64,000 bases of DNA from Ornithinibacillus bavariensis (GCF_018333235.1 NZ_BORP01000003.1:1-64000); one strand, 5' to 3'; shown: positions 36,442 to 46,174, counted from the first letter of the stretch. Numbers and translations: made by a program. Notes: generated from the letters alone by a model not told the origin.

Positions 36442-37083
36442 ATGCTAGCACTAGATCATATTGTTATTGCAGGAAGAAACGCCGAAAAAGATAGTGTTGC
36501 CTACAATAAACAATTTGCCATAAAAGCCGTTAAGGGTGGGGAACACGGAAATTGGGGAACCTATAATTATCTAGCATATTTTTCTAATGAAGCTTATATC
36601 GAATGGTTAGGTATTCGTGATTATGATAAGGCGAAGAAGAGTGATAACCCTTTAATACAACATTTAGTATATATGGTCGATAAGGGGCGACACGGACCTT
36701 TTCAATTTGCCCTTAGGACAAATCAGATGGATGATTATATTCAGCATTTCAACGATAATCAAATTCCGTTTTCTGGGCCTTTTCACGGTGAAAGGGAGAA
36801 ACCCGATGGTAGTTTGCTGTCCTGGCGTATGCTGTTTCCTTCCTACAATGTAGAAGAAACAATGCTACCTTTTCTCATTGAATGGAATGGACCTGCTCCT
36901 ACAGCAAATAGTCTAGCTAACCAGCAAGCTATCATGAATATAAATTATAGTGGAGTAGATAAAGCAACCTTCTCAACTATATATCAACTTAAAAATAGAA
37001 GGAGCTTTACCAATCAATTTACCTTACAAAATACAAAAATTGTTTTTCAAGAAAGTGGCCCATTATCCTTTCAGCTCATATAA
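36442..37083 (+). CDS. VOC-family (glyoxalase-like domain) protein
   Basis: A 213-residue protein of the vicinal-oxygen-chelate/glyoxalase-like family. LDHIVIAGRNAEKDSVAY opens the first beta-alpha module and YIEWLGIRDYDKA follows. The metal ligands and substrate cannot be set with confidence. GGGGTGGG precedes the ATG. Confidence 0.75.
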   Translation: MLALDHIVIAGRNAEKDSVAYNKQFAIKAVKGGEHGNWGTYNYLAYFSNEAYIEWLGIRDYDKAKKSDNPLIQHLVYMVDKGRHGPFQFALRTNQMDDYIQHFNDNQIPFSGPFHGEREKPDGSLLSWRMLFPSYNVEETMLPFLIEWNGPAPTANSLANQQAIMNINYSGVDKATFSTIYQLKNRRSFTNQFTLQNTKIVFQESGPLSFQLI

Positions 37084-37115
37084 AAAAGAGAATGTTCATG
37101 AACATTCTCTTTTTT
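37082..37115. terminator. Bidirectional terminator, VOC gene and thioredoxin-like gene
   Basis: AAAAAAGAGAATGTTCA and TGAACATTCTCTTTTTT form a perfect inverted repeat between convergent genes. Confidence 0.92.
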
Positions 37116-37129
37116 AGTAAGTTAAATAC

Positions 37130-37450
37130 TTAACCTAATTGTTGATGTAAGAATTCTGTTACTGATTCAGGAGTTTTCGTGTATGCACTATGTTGATGTG
37201 CAAGCTTTTCACCATTTTGGAAAATAAGAATACTCGGAATGCCCATTACTTCATATTTTTCTGCAATTCCCTTTAACTCATCTGTATTTACTTCATACCA
37301 CTCATAATTCTTAAATTCTTCTAAAATCCCATCAATAAACATATCCATGCGCTTACAATCCGGGCACCAATCTGCAAAGAACTTAATAATAACTGGCTTA
37401 TCACTACTAATTACTTCATTAAACTTGTCCATTGTTTGAATATATTCCAT
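37130..37450 (-). CDS. Thioredoxin-family protein (YtpP-like)
   Basis: A 106-residue thioredoxin-fold protein with the redox motif WCPDCKRMD near residue 29 in place of the usual WCGPC, and the cis-Pro in VMGIPSIL near 72. Length and motif match YtpP of B. subtilis. The ATG at 37450 follows AAAGGAGAG. The partner reductase is unknown. Confidence 0.88.
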   Translation of the reverse strand: MEYIQTMDKFNEVISSDKPVIIKFFADWCPDCKRMDMFIDGILEEFKNYEWYEVNTDELKGIAEKYEVMGIPSILIFQNGEKLAHQHSAYTKTPESVTEFLHQQLG

Positions 37451-37506
37451 GTGTAACTCTCCTTTCTTCACTTAGCCTTATTGTATCCATAATACAAACG
37501 TTTGTC

Positions 37507-38334
37507 CTATAGTTTGCTTTCATCCGTATACTCTACTTTTCCTAAAATATATGCCACGAATAGGCCGATAGCAAACGAAGCAACACTTAAAAGTACAACG
37601 GAAGTACTTGATGGCCACCCTGGAAAAACTACGAAAATTGAACCAATGACTAGGCCAATAATGATTGCAAATGTTGCATTGCGATAATGCTCTAAAAAAT
37701 AATTAATAATTTTACTCATTGTAAGAATCCCAATTACAATCCCTACACCAACAACAGCTAGAATATCAAGCTGTAAATTACTTATTGCACCAATTACAAC
37801 TGGATATACTCCAATAACGAGCAAAATGAAGGAGCCACTTATCCCCGGTAATATCATAGCAGCACTCGCAATAAATGCTGAAAAAAACAATAGTAGATAG
37901 ATCGGTAATGTCATCTCTTCAATTATTATACCTTCTCTTTCCTTAAGAAATAGCATCGAACCAACAGCTACAGCGCCCACAAGGAGTAATATGTAATGAT
38001 TCACTTTGAAATTCAGCTTTACATCTGCTTGTCGAAACAAATATGGTAATATCCCAATAATAAGTCCTAGGAAGAAAAATTTCGTGGGATCTGGATAGTG
38101 TTCAAATAACCACTCAATTATTCTACTTAGCAACAGAACAGCTGTACCCATTCCAATGCCTAACGGAATAAGAAAACCAAAATGCTTCTTCCAATCCTTG
38201 CTAAATATTCCATTAATAGCAGCAATCAATCTGTCATATATTCCCAAAAGCACAGCGATAGTTCCACCACTCACTCCTGGTATCACGTCGCTAGCTCCCA
38301 TAATCAATCCTCGGTAAATGTTTTTCCATTCCAT
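37507..38334 (-). CDS. DUF368 membrane protein (PopT-type undecaprenyl-phosphate translocase)
   Basis: A 275-residue polytopic protein with two repeats of the conserved DVIPGVSGGT and ILPGISGSF motifs (near 16-25 and 161-169), diagnostic of DUF368. Members named PopT have been reported to recycle undecaprenyl phosphate across the membrane for wall polymer synthesis. Assignment to DUF368 is firm; the function is taken from the family. Confidence 0.87.
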   Translation of the reverse strand: MEWKNIYRGLIMGASDVIPGVSGGTIAVLLGIYDRLIAAINGIFSKDWKKHFGFLIPLGIGMGTAVLLLSRIIEWLFEHYPDPTKFFFLGLIIGILPYLFRQADVKLNFKVNHYILLLVGAVAVGSMLFLKEREGIIIEEMTLPIYLLLFFSAFIASAAMILPGISGSFILLVIGVYPVVIGAISNLQLDILAVVGVGIVIGILTMSKIINYFLEHYRNATFAIIIGLVIGSIFVVFPGWPSSTSVVLLSVASFAIGLFVAYILGKVEYTDESKL

Positions 38335-38410
38335 AATTAAATTCTCCCATGTTTTTACGTTTTATTTATGCTTTACTAAATCACTTATTTATAAGCATAC
38401 CAAAAAGTTC

Positions 38411-38438
38411 TTGCATTTTATAGAAAAAGCTTTATACT
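38411..38438 (+). promoter_or_regulatory. Promoter of the PadR operon
   Basis: TTGCAT (38411-38416), a 16-base spacer and TATACT (38433-38438). Two operator-like palindromes lie just downstream, between the promoter and the gene. Confidence 0.55.
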
Positions 38439-38450
38439 TTAAATATCGGC

Positions 38451-38506
38451 TACTTTGCATAGCAAGGTAGCAATATTATTTGATTAGTAACTTGCTTTAC
38501 AAGGTA
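38451..38506 (+). promoter_or_regulatory. Two candidate PadR operators
   Basis: Two 19-bp dyads, TACTTTGC-ATA-GCAAGGTA (38451-38469) and TAACTTGC-TTT-ACAAGGTA (38488-38506), lie 37 bp apart between the -10 box and the PadR start codon. Shared half-sites and placement fit autorepression by the PadR protein encoded downstream. Confidence 0.55.
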
Positions 38507-38516
38507 GGTGAGAAGT

Positions 38517-38852
38517 TTGTCATTAAGAAGTCAATTGCTTAAAGGAGTTTTGGAGGGTTGCATCCTAGCAATAATTCATCAACAACCAACTTATGGCTAT
38601 GAGCTATCCGTTAAATTACAAGAATTCGGGCTATCCGATGTAAGTGAGGGTTCCATCTATCCATTGTTGTTGCGTTTGCAGAAAGAGCAGCTCATACAAG
38701 GCACGATGCAACATTCAGAAGTAGGACCAAAAAGAAAATATTATCACCTAACAGATGAAGGAAAAGGAGCTCTAAAACAGTTTATTATGCAATGGGAAAG
38801 TATCAAGCTTCCAGTTGATAGTATCTTAAAAAAAGGAGGAACATTATCATGA
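38517..38852 (+). CDS. PadR-family transcriptional regulator
   Basis: A 111-residue winged-helix regulator. It opens MSLRSQLLKG from a TTG at 38517 (AGGTGAG just ahead), and YGYELSVKLQEFG (about 25-37) with EGSIYPLLLRLQKE are the PadR wing-helix motifs. It overlaps the following membrane protein gene by four bases; PadR plus a small membrane protein is a recurrent pair in Bacillota. It probably represses its own operon through two palindromes upstream. Confidence 0.9.
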   Translation: MSLRSQLLKGVLEGCILAIIHQQPTYGYELSVKLQEFGLSDVSEGSIYPLLLRLQKEQLIQGTMQHSEVGPKRKYYHLTDEGKGALKQFIMQWESIKLPVDSILKKGGTLS

Positions 38853-39541
38853 ATGCGAAGGATATTTTAAAGATAAATAACCGATTACGAGAAAAATTAA
38901 CCGAAGAAAACAAAAAAATATATGAGGACATGCTTGTTTATATTCGAACAAACACAAATAAATCTGAGCAACAAACCGAAGAGGTGTTACTGGAACTATT
39001 GGAGCATTTTGTAGCTGCACAATCTGAAGGCAAGTCGGCTCACGATATTTTCGGTGATAATATTAAACAATACTGCGATGAAATCATTGAAGAAATTCCG
39101 GGTGAAAAGAAATCCGTTTCATTGGTTTTTGGAGCTTATCTCCTAATAAATCTACTAGGAATAATGAGTTTAACTTATGGTACATTAGGATTCTTCTTTA
39201 ATAATGTATTTCATATGGGTTCAAATGATGTAGAAATCTCTTTAGGCTCTGCCATTGTTAATATCCTAATTGACTTATTTCTCATCTATTGTTTTGTAAA
39301 ACTTATATTAAAATGGATTAAATCTTCTACCTTTAATGAAAAAGTAAAAAAGAAATGGGTTGAATTCCTACAAATATGGATTGTTTGTACTCTCTTTATA
39401 GGGATAATGGTGATGATTAATGTCTTTATGCCTACTTTTGGCCTTGAGATGAGAATACCGGTCATACTATTCGCGGGTATCGGTTTTATCCTGCTTATCA
39501 TCTCATGGGTGTTAAATAAAAAGTACCGAATTACAAAATAA
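38849..39541 (+). CDS. DUF1129-like membrane protein, partner of PadR
   Basis: A 230-residue protein with a charged N-terminal cytoplasmic part (about 1-85) and four to five membrane helices (about 88-115, 130-152, 172-195, 200-222). The ATGA overlap with the PadR gene shows translational coupling. It resembles DUF1129/DUF1048-type proteins that accompany PadR regulators. The function is unknown. Confidence 0.72.
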   Translation: MNAKDILKINNRLREKLTEENKKIYEDMLVYIRTNTNKSEQQTEEVLLELLEHFVAAQSEGKSAHDIFGDNIKQYCDEIIEEIPGEKKSVSLVFGAYLLINLLGIMSLTYGTLGFFFNNVFHMGSNDVEISLGSAIVNILIDLFLIYCFVKLILKWIKSSTFNEKVKKKWVEFLQIWIVCTLFIGIMVMINVFMPTFGLEMRIPVILFAGIGFILLIISWVLNKKYRITK

Positions 39542-39570
39542 AGGGAACTAATAAGTTAGCTCCCTTTATT
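39541..39570 (+). terminator. Terminator of the PadR operon
   Basis: AAAGGGA...TCCCTTTATT with an inner TAA/TTA pair, directly after the stop codon. Confidence 0.7.
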
Positions 39571-39590
39571 CTACCCTTCCATATTTTATA

Positions 39591-40766
39591 CTATTTTTCT
39601 ATAAATTTTAGATCCGGTATCCACTGAGACATATGTGCTTTTATTTCTTTATATCTTTGATCTGCATTAGGTAAATCACTATCTGCCAATTGATACATTG
39701 GAATAACCTCAAAATCCTGCCAATTATTATATTTCACATAGGTTGGGAGAAATTTAGGTGTGTGTACCCTTACAGATGCTTCCCCATTCTCCATGGTTTT
39801 GGTAACAGTAAACTTTACGATTCCACCAACTTGGCGATAATATTCATTCTGACCAGATAGAAAATTACCTAAAGAATAAATGACTAAGGTCTTATTTCCT
39901 TGCTCACCGGTAACCCAATCGACTGGCTGTAGAACATGAGGATGGTGTCCTAATACGACATCTACCCCTAGATCTGCAACAAATTGGACAAGATCCTTTT
40001 GAGATTGGTTAGGCATTCGTTCATATTCATTTCCAAAGTGAAGACTAACAATGACTACATCTGCTTTTTCCTTTGCTTCCTCAATATCCATTTCGATTAG
40101 CTTTTGGTCAATTAAATTAACTAAATAATCCTTTCCGATTGGCACAGGAATCCCGTTCGTTCCGTAAGTATACGATAAGAAAGCAACCGAAATCCCTTCC
40201 TCTGTATCGTAAATTCTTATTGTTTTCTGATCTTCTTCATCCTTATAGGCACCTGTATACATCATATCAATTGTTTCCCAATGCTTAATGGCATTTTGGA
40301 TTGCCGCTTCTCCTCTATCCAATGTATGATTATTCGCCAAAGTAACGACATCGATTCCAGCCCATTTCAGGGCATCACCTACCTCAATAGGACTATTAAA
40401 GGATGGATAGGAGGATAATCCTAGCTCCGTTCCTCCAATCATCGTTTCTTGATTAGCTATCGTGATGGTTGTATCACTTAGGAACGGCTTTACCCGCTCT
40501 AGCATAGGTTTAAAATCATATCCGCCATCATCATTTCTGGCATCATCATAAACACTGTTATGGATAAGAATATCTCCGATTGCCGAAATTGTTATCTCGT
40601 GTTTTATATTGATAGGTTCTTTTGGCTCTTCTACTTCCAATTTTTTCTTTGAATGGGAGCCTGCAGTTCTTCCATGGTCGTTATTCCCTTCAAGATCACC
40701 ACAGGAAACCACAAATATACTTAAAAACAAAATTACAACTAGCCCTTTTATTTTCCCCCTGAACAT
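39591..40766 (-). CDS. CapA-family lipoprotein (poly-gamma-glutamate synthesis type)
   Basis: A 391-residue predicted lipoprotein: lipobox FVVSC near residues 17-21, an acidic/basic linker, then the CapA metallophosphoesterase-like domain with SAIGDILIHNSV near 60, TLANNHTLDRG near 145 and LGHHPHVLQPVDW near 275. CapA proteins are found in capsule loci but also as stand-alone surface proteins, as here. ATG 40766 follows GAGGAGC. No capsule genes are adjacent. Confidence 0.86.
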   Translation of the reverse strand: MFRGKIKGLVVILFLSIFVVSCGDLEGNNDHGRTAGSHSKKKLEVEEPKEPINIKHEITISAIGDILIHNSVYDDARNDDGGYDFKPMLERVKPFLSDTTITIANQETMIGGTELGLSSYPSFNSPIEVGDALKWAGIDVVTLANNHTLDRGEAAIQNAIKHWETIDMMYTGAYKDEEDQKTIRIYDTEEGISVAFLSYTYGTNGIPVPIGKDYLVNLIDQKLIEMDIEEAKEKADVVIVSLHFGNEYERMPNQSQKDLVQFVADLGVDVVLGHHPHVLQPVDWVTGEQGNKTLVIYSLGNFLSGQNEYYRQVGGIVKFTVTKTMENGEASVRVHTPKFLPTYVKYNNWQDFEVIPMYQLADSDLPNADQRYKEIKAHMSQWIPDLKFIEK

Positions 40767-40915
40767 AGGCAAAAGCTCCTCTTTCTTTTTTACTAAATCA
40801 TACCATAGTATTGTAAGATAAAGTTCCTTATGTCTTAAAAATCCTCAAATTTCTACAGCAAGTCCAACACCAGTAATATTAATATGCATAAGTACCTTTT
40901 CTACATTCATTAGAA

Positions 40916-40949
40916 AACGACCACCCTTATCCTTGAGTGGTCGTTTATA
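40916..40949 (-). terminator. Thiolase terminator
   Basis: On the minus strand AAACGACCACTC...GGGTGGTCGTTTTC forms a stem with a T run right after the stop codon. Confidence 0.82.
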
Positions 40950-40950
40950 C

Positions 40951-42102
40951 TTAATTGATCCGTTCGATTATCGTCGCATTTGCCATTCCCATTCCCTCAC
41001 ATATAGCTAATAAACCATATCTCCCATTTATCCGTTCTAATTCATATAGCAAGGTCGTCATTAACTTTGTACCAGTCGCACCTAGTGGGTGCCCAAGTGC
41101 AATTGCTCCACCATTTACATTTAGCTTATCGGGGTCTGCCCCTATTTCTGTCAACCATGCCATCGGCACTGGTGCAAATGCTTCGTTTACTTCGTAGCAA
41201 TCCATATCTGTAATCGTAAGCCCTGCTTTCCGTAACACTAGCTTTGTCGCCTCTATCGGTCCTGTTAGCATAAGAGTCGGATCCGAACCGATAACAGATC
41301 TTGCAACAATTCTTGCCTTTGGCTTTAAACCTAATTCCTTTGCCTTCTCTCTCGACATTAGCAATACCGCACTTGCACCGTCACTCATCTGACTCGAGTT
41401 TCCTGCTGTTATTTTTCCATTTTCCTGAAATACCGATTTTAACTGAGCGAGAGCATCGAAAGAAGTATTCATTCTAGGTCCCTCATCTTCTGAAAAAATA
41501 AGGTTAACACCCTCCTCATTGTCCATGCTTATAGGCACTATTTCAGCATTAAATCGCCCTTCCCTTAATGCTTTTAATGATTTTTCATGGCTTTTTAAGG
41601 AATACAAATCTAATTCCTCTCTTGTAAATCCCCATTTATCAGCAATCTTTTCAGCGGAAACACCTTGATTAACAATTTCATATTTACTCATAAGTCTCGG
41701 ACTTGGTTTGCTTGTGCCCATGTTCGCAAACATCGGTGAGCGAGACATACTTTCTACACCACCAGCAATCACGACATCCATATCACCTGCCGCAATCGCT
41801 TGCGAACCAAAATGTATTGCCTGCTGACTTGAACCACATTGACGATCAATAGTAACACCAGGAACTGTTATTGGAAAACCTGCAATTAAAGCAGCTGTCC
41901 TTGCTATATTTCCTCCCTGCTCATTCATCTGTGTGACACACCCTAATATAACGTCCTCCACTTCACTTATATCTAAATTTGTTCGATCGATTAATGCCTC
42001 TAACGTAAGTGCTGCCAAGTCGTCTGAACGAACATTAGCTAGCGCACCTCCTTTACGACCCACCGCTGTACGAACGCCATCTATGATTACAACTTCTCGC
42101 AT
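40951..42102 (-). CDS. Thiolase family protein (acetyl-CoA C-acyltransferase)
   Basis: A 383-residue thiolase. The nucleophilic Cys is in IDRQCGSSQQA near 85-88, the catalytic His in NGGAIALGHPLGATG near 340, and a second Cys in LAICEGMGMAN near 370. It could act in fatty acid beta-oxidation or acetoacetyl-CoA metabolism; neighbours give no pathway. ATG 42102 follows TAGGAG at seven bases and gives the conserved MREVVIIDGVRT opening. Confidence 0.92.
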   Translation of the reverse strand: MREVVIIDGVRTAVGRKGGALANVRSDDLAALTLEALIDRTNLDISEVEDVILGCVTQMNEQGGNIARTAALIAGFPITVPGVTIDRQCGSSQQAIHFGSQAIAAGDMDVVIAGGVESMSRSPMFANMGTSKPSPRLMSKYEIVNQGVSAEKIADKWGFTREELDLYSLKSHEKSLKALREGRFNAEIVPISMDNEEGVNLIFSEDEGPRMNTSFDALAQLKSVFQENGKITAGNSSQMSDGASAVLLMSREKAKELGLKPKARIVARSVIGSDPTLMLTGPIEATKLVLRKAGLTITDMDCYEVNEAFAPVPMAWLTEIGADPDKLNVNGGAIALGHPLGATGTKLMTTLLYELERINGRYGLLAICEGMGMANATIIERIN

Positions 42103-42250
42103 TTCATCACTCCTACCCTTTCCTCCCATTATACGAAGTATTTTCATACAATTCTATAAATTTGAGGGTTGGTGAAAATATACTTATAATTGAAACCAAA
42201 ATAAGGTAAAATCGTATGTAAAGTATCAAAATAATTTAGGGGGAAATGGT

Positions 42251-42685
42251 ATGAAACGAACAGCTGAAGTAACACTCGGTATTATCGGAACTGTTTTTTA
42301 TGTATTCTCTGTCTTAATTGGAGCATTACGTCTTTGGATGGAGAATAACAAGGATTATCTTTATGATTTTATTACCGAAAACCAAAACGAGATGGAATTC
42401 ACAGCGGATGATATGGATATCATCCAGGAAGCATTTAATTTAAATTTGGCAGGTGGCGGACCATTACTTGTTATCATGCCGATATTAGCAATCATTTTAG
42501 GTATTGTAGCCATGGTATTACTAAAGGGTAATAAAAATCCAATCGCTGCAGGTATTATTTTTATTGCAACTGGAGTCATTTATGTCATCGTAACACTTGG
42601 TGGAGGTATACTAAGTGGAATCTTATTCCTAATTGCCGGTATCCTATGCTTGGCTAGAAAGCCAAAGACACTAATCGAGGAGTAA
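42251..42685 (+). CDS. DUF4064-family small membrane protein
   Basis: A 144-residue protein with an N-terminal helix (about 7-27), an acidic extracellular loop (about 30-65) and two or three further helices (about 70-93, 97-115, 118-135), matching DUF4064. The function is unknown. TTAGGGGG lies just ahead of the ATG. Confidence 0.8.
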   Translation: MKRTAEVTLGIIGTVFYVFSVLIGALRLWMENNKDYLYDFITENQNEMEFTADDMDIIQEAFNLNLAGGGPLLVIMPILAIILGIVAMVLLKGNKNPIAAGIIFIATGVIYVIVTLGGGILSGILFLIAGILCLARKPKTLIEE

Positions 42686-42922
42686 TAGGTCCAAAATGAT
42701 AGGAAATACTACTCACACACGTTTGATAAAGTAGTATATAATAAAGTGAATCTATAATCTGTAGGATTCTTATTCCCATATTTTTCGTTTAAAGAGTATT
42801 ATAAGGGATGTATTCTACATTAAAAATCAAAAGACAAGTAGCTATGTGGTATTCAAGCGAGATAAAATAAAGCTTCGTCCTATTTTACTTGTGAATCAAG
42901 ATATCTCCTTTGAGGTGTTAAC

Positions 42923-43105
42923 ATGAAGCGATATTTAACGGCAGTTTTCATTGCCATAAGTGTAGTAATATTAGTCTTGGGATTACGAATTGATTCCCAA
43001 TGGACTGGAGCTGCCTCATGGGGGCTAACTTTAATATGCCTCATCTTCGCAGCTTATTTTACGAAATATATTCCTGATGAGAAAACTCCGAAAAGAAGGA
43101 AGTAA
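42923..43105 (+). CDS. Small two-helix membrane protein
   Basis: A 60-residue protein with two hydrophobic helices (about 5-22 and 30-50) and a basic C-terminus (KTPKRRK). No family was recognised. GAGGTG lies five bases upstream of the ATG and a good terminator follows, which support a real gene. Confidence 0.68.
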   Translation: MKRYLTAVFIAISVVILVLGLRIDSQWTGAASWGLTLICLIFAAYFTKYIPDEKTPKRRK

Positions 43106-43131
43106 ACCTGAGAGGCTTACTTCCTTTTTTT
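43098..43131 (+). terminator. Terminator after the small membrane protein gene
   Basis: GGAAGTAA..CCT..AGG..TTACTTCC followed by TTTTTTT. Confidence 0.85.
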
Positions 43132-43151
43132 GTTTGGTACTGATAAAGCTA

Positions 43152-44231
43152 CTATTTAAGGCTATTTATCGGAATAAAAAGTAATATATCATCTTGATTA
43201 GTTGGATTTCCTCTTCCGTCCGTATTATTTGTGATTGCATAAAGTCCTTCTGGAGTAGATAGTACATCTCGAACTCGTCCTACATCGGAAATGATTAGTT
43301 GTTCTGTCTTCGCAATTGGATCAAATTCTCGAATCCCCTCTCCACGTAAAGAAGCAAAATAGAACTTCCCTGCTAAAAAGGTCATTCCTGATGGCGCCCA
43401 TGTCGTCTCACCTGAATGAATAATAGGAGCCTCCATTCCTTCCCGTCGTTCATCACCTTGAATAGTTGGCCAACCGTAGTTTTTCCCTTTTTGTATCCGA
43501 TTAATTTCGTCATGAGCACTGGCACCATGTTCCGTAGCATATAATTGGCCTTCATTATCCCAAGCTAGACCTTGTGGATTTCGGTGACCATAAGAATATA
43601 CATAGCTGTTTTCAAATGGATTATCATCTGGAATACTACCATCAAGGTTCATTCTTAGAATTTTTCCAGCTAAACTATTTATATCCTGAGCTAATTCAGG
43701 AACAGTAGCATCACCAGTTGTAATGTAAAGTCTCTTGTCAGGTCCTATCTCTATTCTTCCACCTTGGTGAAACTTACCTCCTGGTATTTGATCAAGTAAT
43801 GTTGCCGTTTCCTTCCACGAATCATTTGTTTGCTTTATTTCCACAACTCGTTGGAAATAATGACCACGTTCTACATAGGAGTAGTAGGCATATGCTGTAT
43901 CAGTAAAGCCTTCTGGAAATGATATACCTAATAAACCTGCTTCAGGTTGATTAGATAAATCTTTCTCTAATTGAACCCGCTTTCGATTTATCTTTTGTTC
44001 TTCGATTTCCACAATAAAACCTGTTCGCTCACTAATATACAATTTCTCTCCAATCTTCACAATTTCCCAAGGCACTTGAAGATTTGTAGCAATTATCTCA
44101 TATTTTATCTGCTCGCTATTATTCATTGCTTGTTCTTTGGAACCAGTAAGCGTATTTTGCGCCGGTGAGCAACCAGTTAGAATGAGGGTAACTAGGGCAA
44201 TAAGGGGATAAAGAATTCGTATACAAATCAA
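43152..44231 (-). CDS. PQQ-type sugar dehydrogenase family lipoprotein (GSDH)
   Basis: A 359-residue predicted lipoprotein: lipobox LILTGC near 16-21 and a glucose/sorbosone dehydrogenase beta-propeller with WEIVKIGEKLYISERTG near 55 and SYGHRNPQGLAWD near 213. Members are related to soluble PQQ glucose dehydrogenase, but many Bacillota homologues lack a proven cofactor. No PQQ synthesis genes are in the window. Confidence 0.85.
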   Translation of the reverse strand: MICIRILYPLIALVTLILTGCSPAQNTLTGSKEQAMNNSEQIKYEIIATNLQVPWEIVKIGEKLYISERTGFIVEIEEQKINRKRVQLEKDLSNQPEAGLLGISFPEGFTDTAYAYYSYVERGHYFQRVVEIKQTNDSWKETATLLDQIPGGKFHQGGRIEIGPDKRLYITTGDATVPELAQDINSLAGKILRMNLDGSIPDDNPFENSYVYSYGHRNPQGLAWDNEGQLYATEHGASAHDEINRIQKGKNYGWPTIQGDERREGMEAPIIHSGETTWAPSGMTFLAGKFYFASLRGEGIREFDPIAKTEQLIISDVGRVRDVLSTPEGLYAITNNTDGRGNPTNQDDILLFIPINSLK

Positions 44232-44308
44232 CTCCTAACAATTAGTTTATTATCTTCATTCTAATGCAATTTAGGAATTTTTATAAGTGAATAACCTATT
44301 GAATACAA

Positions 44309-44345
44309 AAAAAAATCTTGGAGGATACTTCCTCCAAGATCTTTC
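44309..44345 (-). terminator. typA terminator
   Basis: On the minus strand AGATCTTGGAGGA...TCCTCCAAGATTTTTTTT, a long stem with a T run directly after the stop. Confidence 0.9.
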
Positions 44346-46174
44346 TAAATCATTTTAGCACGTTTTGCTGCTTTTTCACGTTCATTTTTATTTAAAATTT
44401 TCTTACGTAAGCGAATGGATTCTGGTGTTACTTCACAGTATTCATCTTCATTTAAATATTCGAGCGCTTCTTCCAACGACATGCTCCGTGTTTTGCGAAT
44501 AACTGCTGTCTGGTCTTTCGTTGCAGAACGAACGTTTGTTAAATGCTTTTCCTTTGTAATATTAACTGTTAAGTCATTTTCACGGTTATGTTCACCAACA
44601 ATCATACCTGCATAAACCTCAGTACCTGGTTCAACAAAAATAATACCGCGATCCTCTAGACCCATAATTCCATAAGTTGACGCTTTTCCATTTTCCAGTG
44701 CTACAAGTACACCCTGTCTTCTTCCACCAACTTGTCCCTTAATTACTGGCTCGTACGCTTCAAAAGTATGGTTTAAAATACCATATCCACGAGTTTCTGA
44801 CATGAATTCAGTTGTATACCCAATTAATCCACGGGAAGGAACCTTGAATTCTAAGCGAACTTGTCCATTACCAAAGTTCACCATATCCAACATTTCACCT
44901 TTACGTTGACCAAGTGATTCCATGACAGCTCCAGTATGTTCCTCTGGTACATCAACTTGAACACGTTCAACCGGCTCACATAAAACACCATCAATTTCTT
45001 TTAGAATAACCTTTGGTTTGGAAAGCTGTAATTCATAGCCCTCTCTACGCATGTTTTCAATTAAAATGGATAAGTGTAATTCGCCACGTCCCGATACGAC
45101 CCAAGCATCTGGTGATTCCGTTGGATCAACACGTAAACTTACATCTGTCTCTAACTGTTTCATTAGACGCTCTTCAATTTTACGAGAAGTAATGTACTTT
45201 CCTTCTCTGCCAGCAAAAGGACTATTATTAACAACAAAAGTCATTTGCAGGGTTGGCTCATCAATATGCAATAATGGTAATGCATCCGGATGATCCTGTG
45301 GACAGATTGTTTCTCCCACGTTAATATCATCTAGACCAGAAATAGCTACAATATCCCCAGCAGATGCTTCTTCAATTTCTAATCGCTTTAAGCCAAAGAA
45401 ACCAAATAATTTACTAATTCGGAATGATTTTTGTGAGCCGTCCTTTTTGAGGACTACTACTTGTTGGCCAACATGGATCTTCCCACGAACAACACGCCCA
45501 ATTCCAATACGCCCAACATAATCATTGTAATCAAGCAAAGTAACTTGAAATTGTAATGGTTCCTGACGGTTATCAATTGGTGCTGGAATATGTTTAATGA
45601 TGGTTTCAAAGATAGGATCCATTGTTTCTTTTTGTTCATCTGGCTCATATCCAGAAGTACCATTTAATGCAGATGCATACACAACTGGAAACTCTAGCTG
45701 TTCATCATCTGCTCCTAGCTCAATAAATAAATCAAGTACTTCATCCACTACTTCCTCTGGTCTAGCATTTGGACGGTCTATTTTATTTAAAACGACTATT
45801 GGTGTTAATTTTTGCTCTAAGGCTTTTTTTAATACAAACCGTGTTTGTGGCATAGTCCCTTCATAGGAGTCAACCACTAGAGCAACACCATCAACCATTT
45901 TCATTATCCGTTCTACCTCACCGCCAAAATCAGCGTGTCCAGGTGTATCTAAAATATTTATTCTTGTATCGTTATAGCTAATGGCTGTGTTTTTTGCTAA
46001 AATGGTAATTCCTCGTTCACGCTCAATATCATTTGAGTCCATGGCACGCTCATCTACATGCTCATTTTCACGAAAAGTACCAGAGTATTTTAGTAATTGG
46101 TCCACTAAGGTAGTCTTTCCGTGGTCTACGTGAGCGATAATTGCGATATTACGAACATCTTCTCTAAATTGCAT
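44345..46174 (-). CDS. typA: Translational GTPase TypA/BipA
   Basis: A 609-residue ribosome-binding GTPase. G motifs are AHVDHGKTT near 15, DTPGHAD near 78 and NKID near 134; domains II, III, V and the TypA-specific C-terminus follow (AKRAKMI at the end). It supports ribosome assembly and growth at low temperature or under stress. AAGAGGAGC lies seven bases ahead of the ATG. Confidence 0.95.
   Translation of the reverse strand: MQFREDVRNIAIIAHVDHGKTTLVDQLLKYSGTFRENEHVDERAMDSNDIERERGITILAKNTAISYNDTRINILDTPGHADFGGEVERIMKMVDGVALVVDSYEGTMPQTRFVLKKALEQKLTPIVVLNKIDRPNARPEEVVDEVLDLFIELGADDEQLEFPVVYASALNGTSGYEPDEQKETMDPIFETIIKHIPAPIDNRQEPLQFQVTLLDYNDYVGRIGIGRVVRGKIHVGQQVVVLKKDGSQKSFRISKLFGFFGLKRLEIEEASAGDIVAISGLDDINVGETICPQDHPDALPLLHIDEPTLQMTFVVNNSPFAGREGKYITSRKIEERLMKQLETDVSLRVDPTESPDAWVVSGRGELHLSILIENMRREGYELQLSKPKVILKEIDGVLCEPVERVQVDVPEEHTGAVMESLGQRKGEMLDMVNFGNGQVRLEFKVPSRGLIGYTTEFMSETRGYGILNHTFEAYEPVIKGQVGGRRQGVLVALENGKASTYGIMGLEDRGIIFVEPGTEVYAGMIVGEHNRENDLTVNITKEKHLTNVRSATKDQTAVIRKTRSMSLEEALEYLNEDEYCEVTPESIRLRKKILNKNEREKAAKRAKMI

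Noticed and set aside
42787-42810. Sigma-B-like promoter GTTTAA-N12-GGGATG ahead of the small membrane protein
   Set aside because: The -35 is perfect but the -10 matches only three of six consensus bases, so it is not distinguishable from chance.
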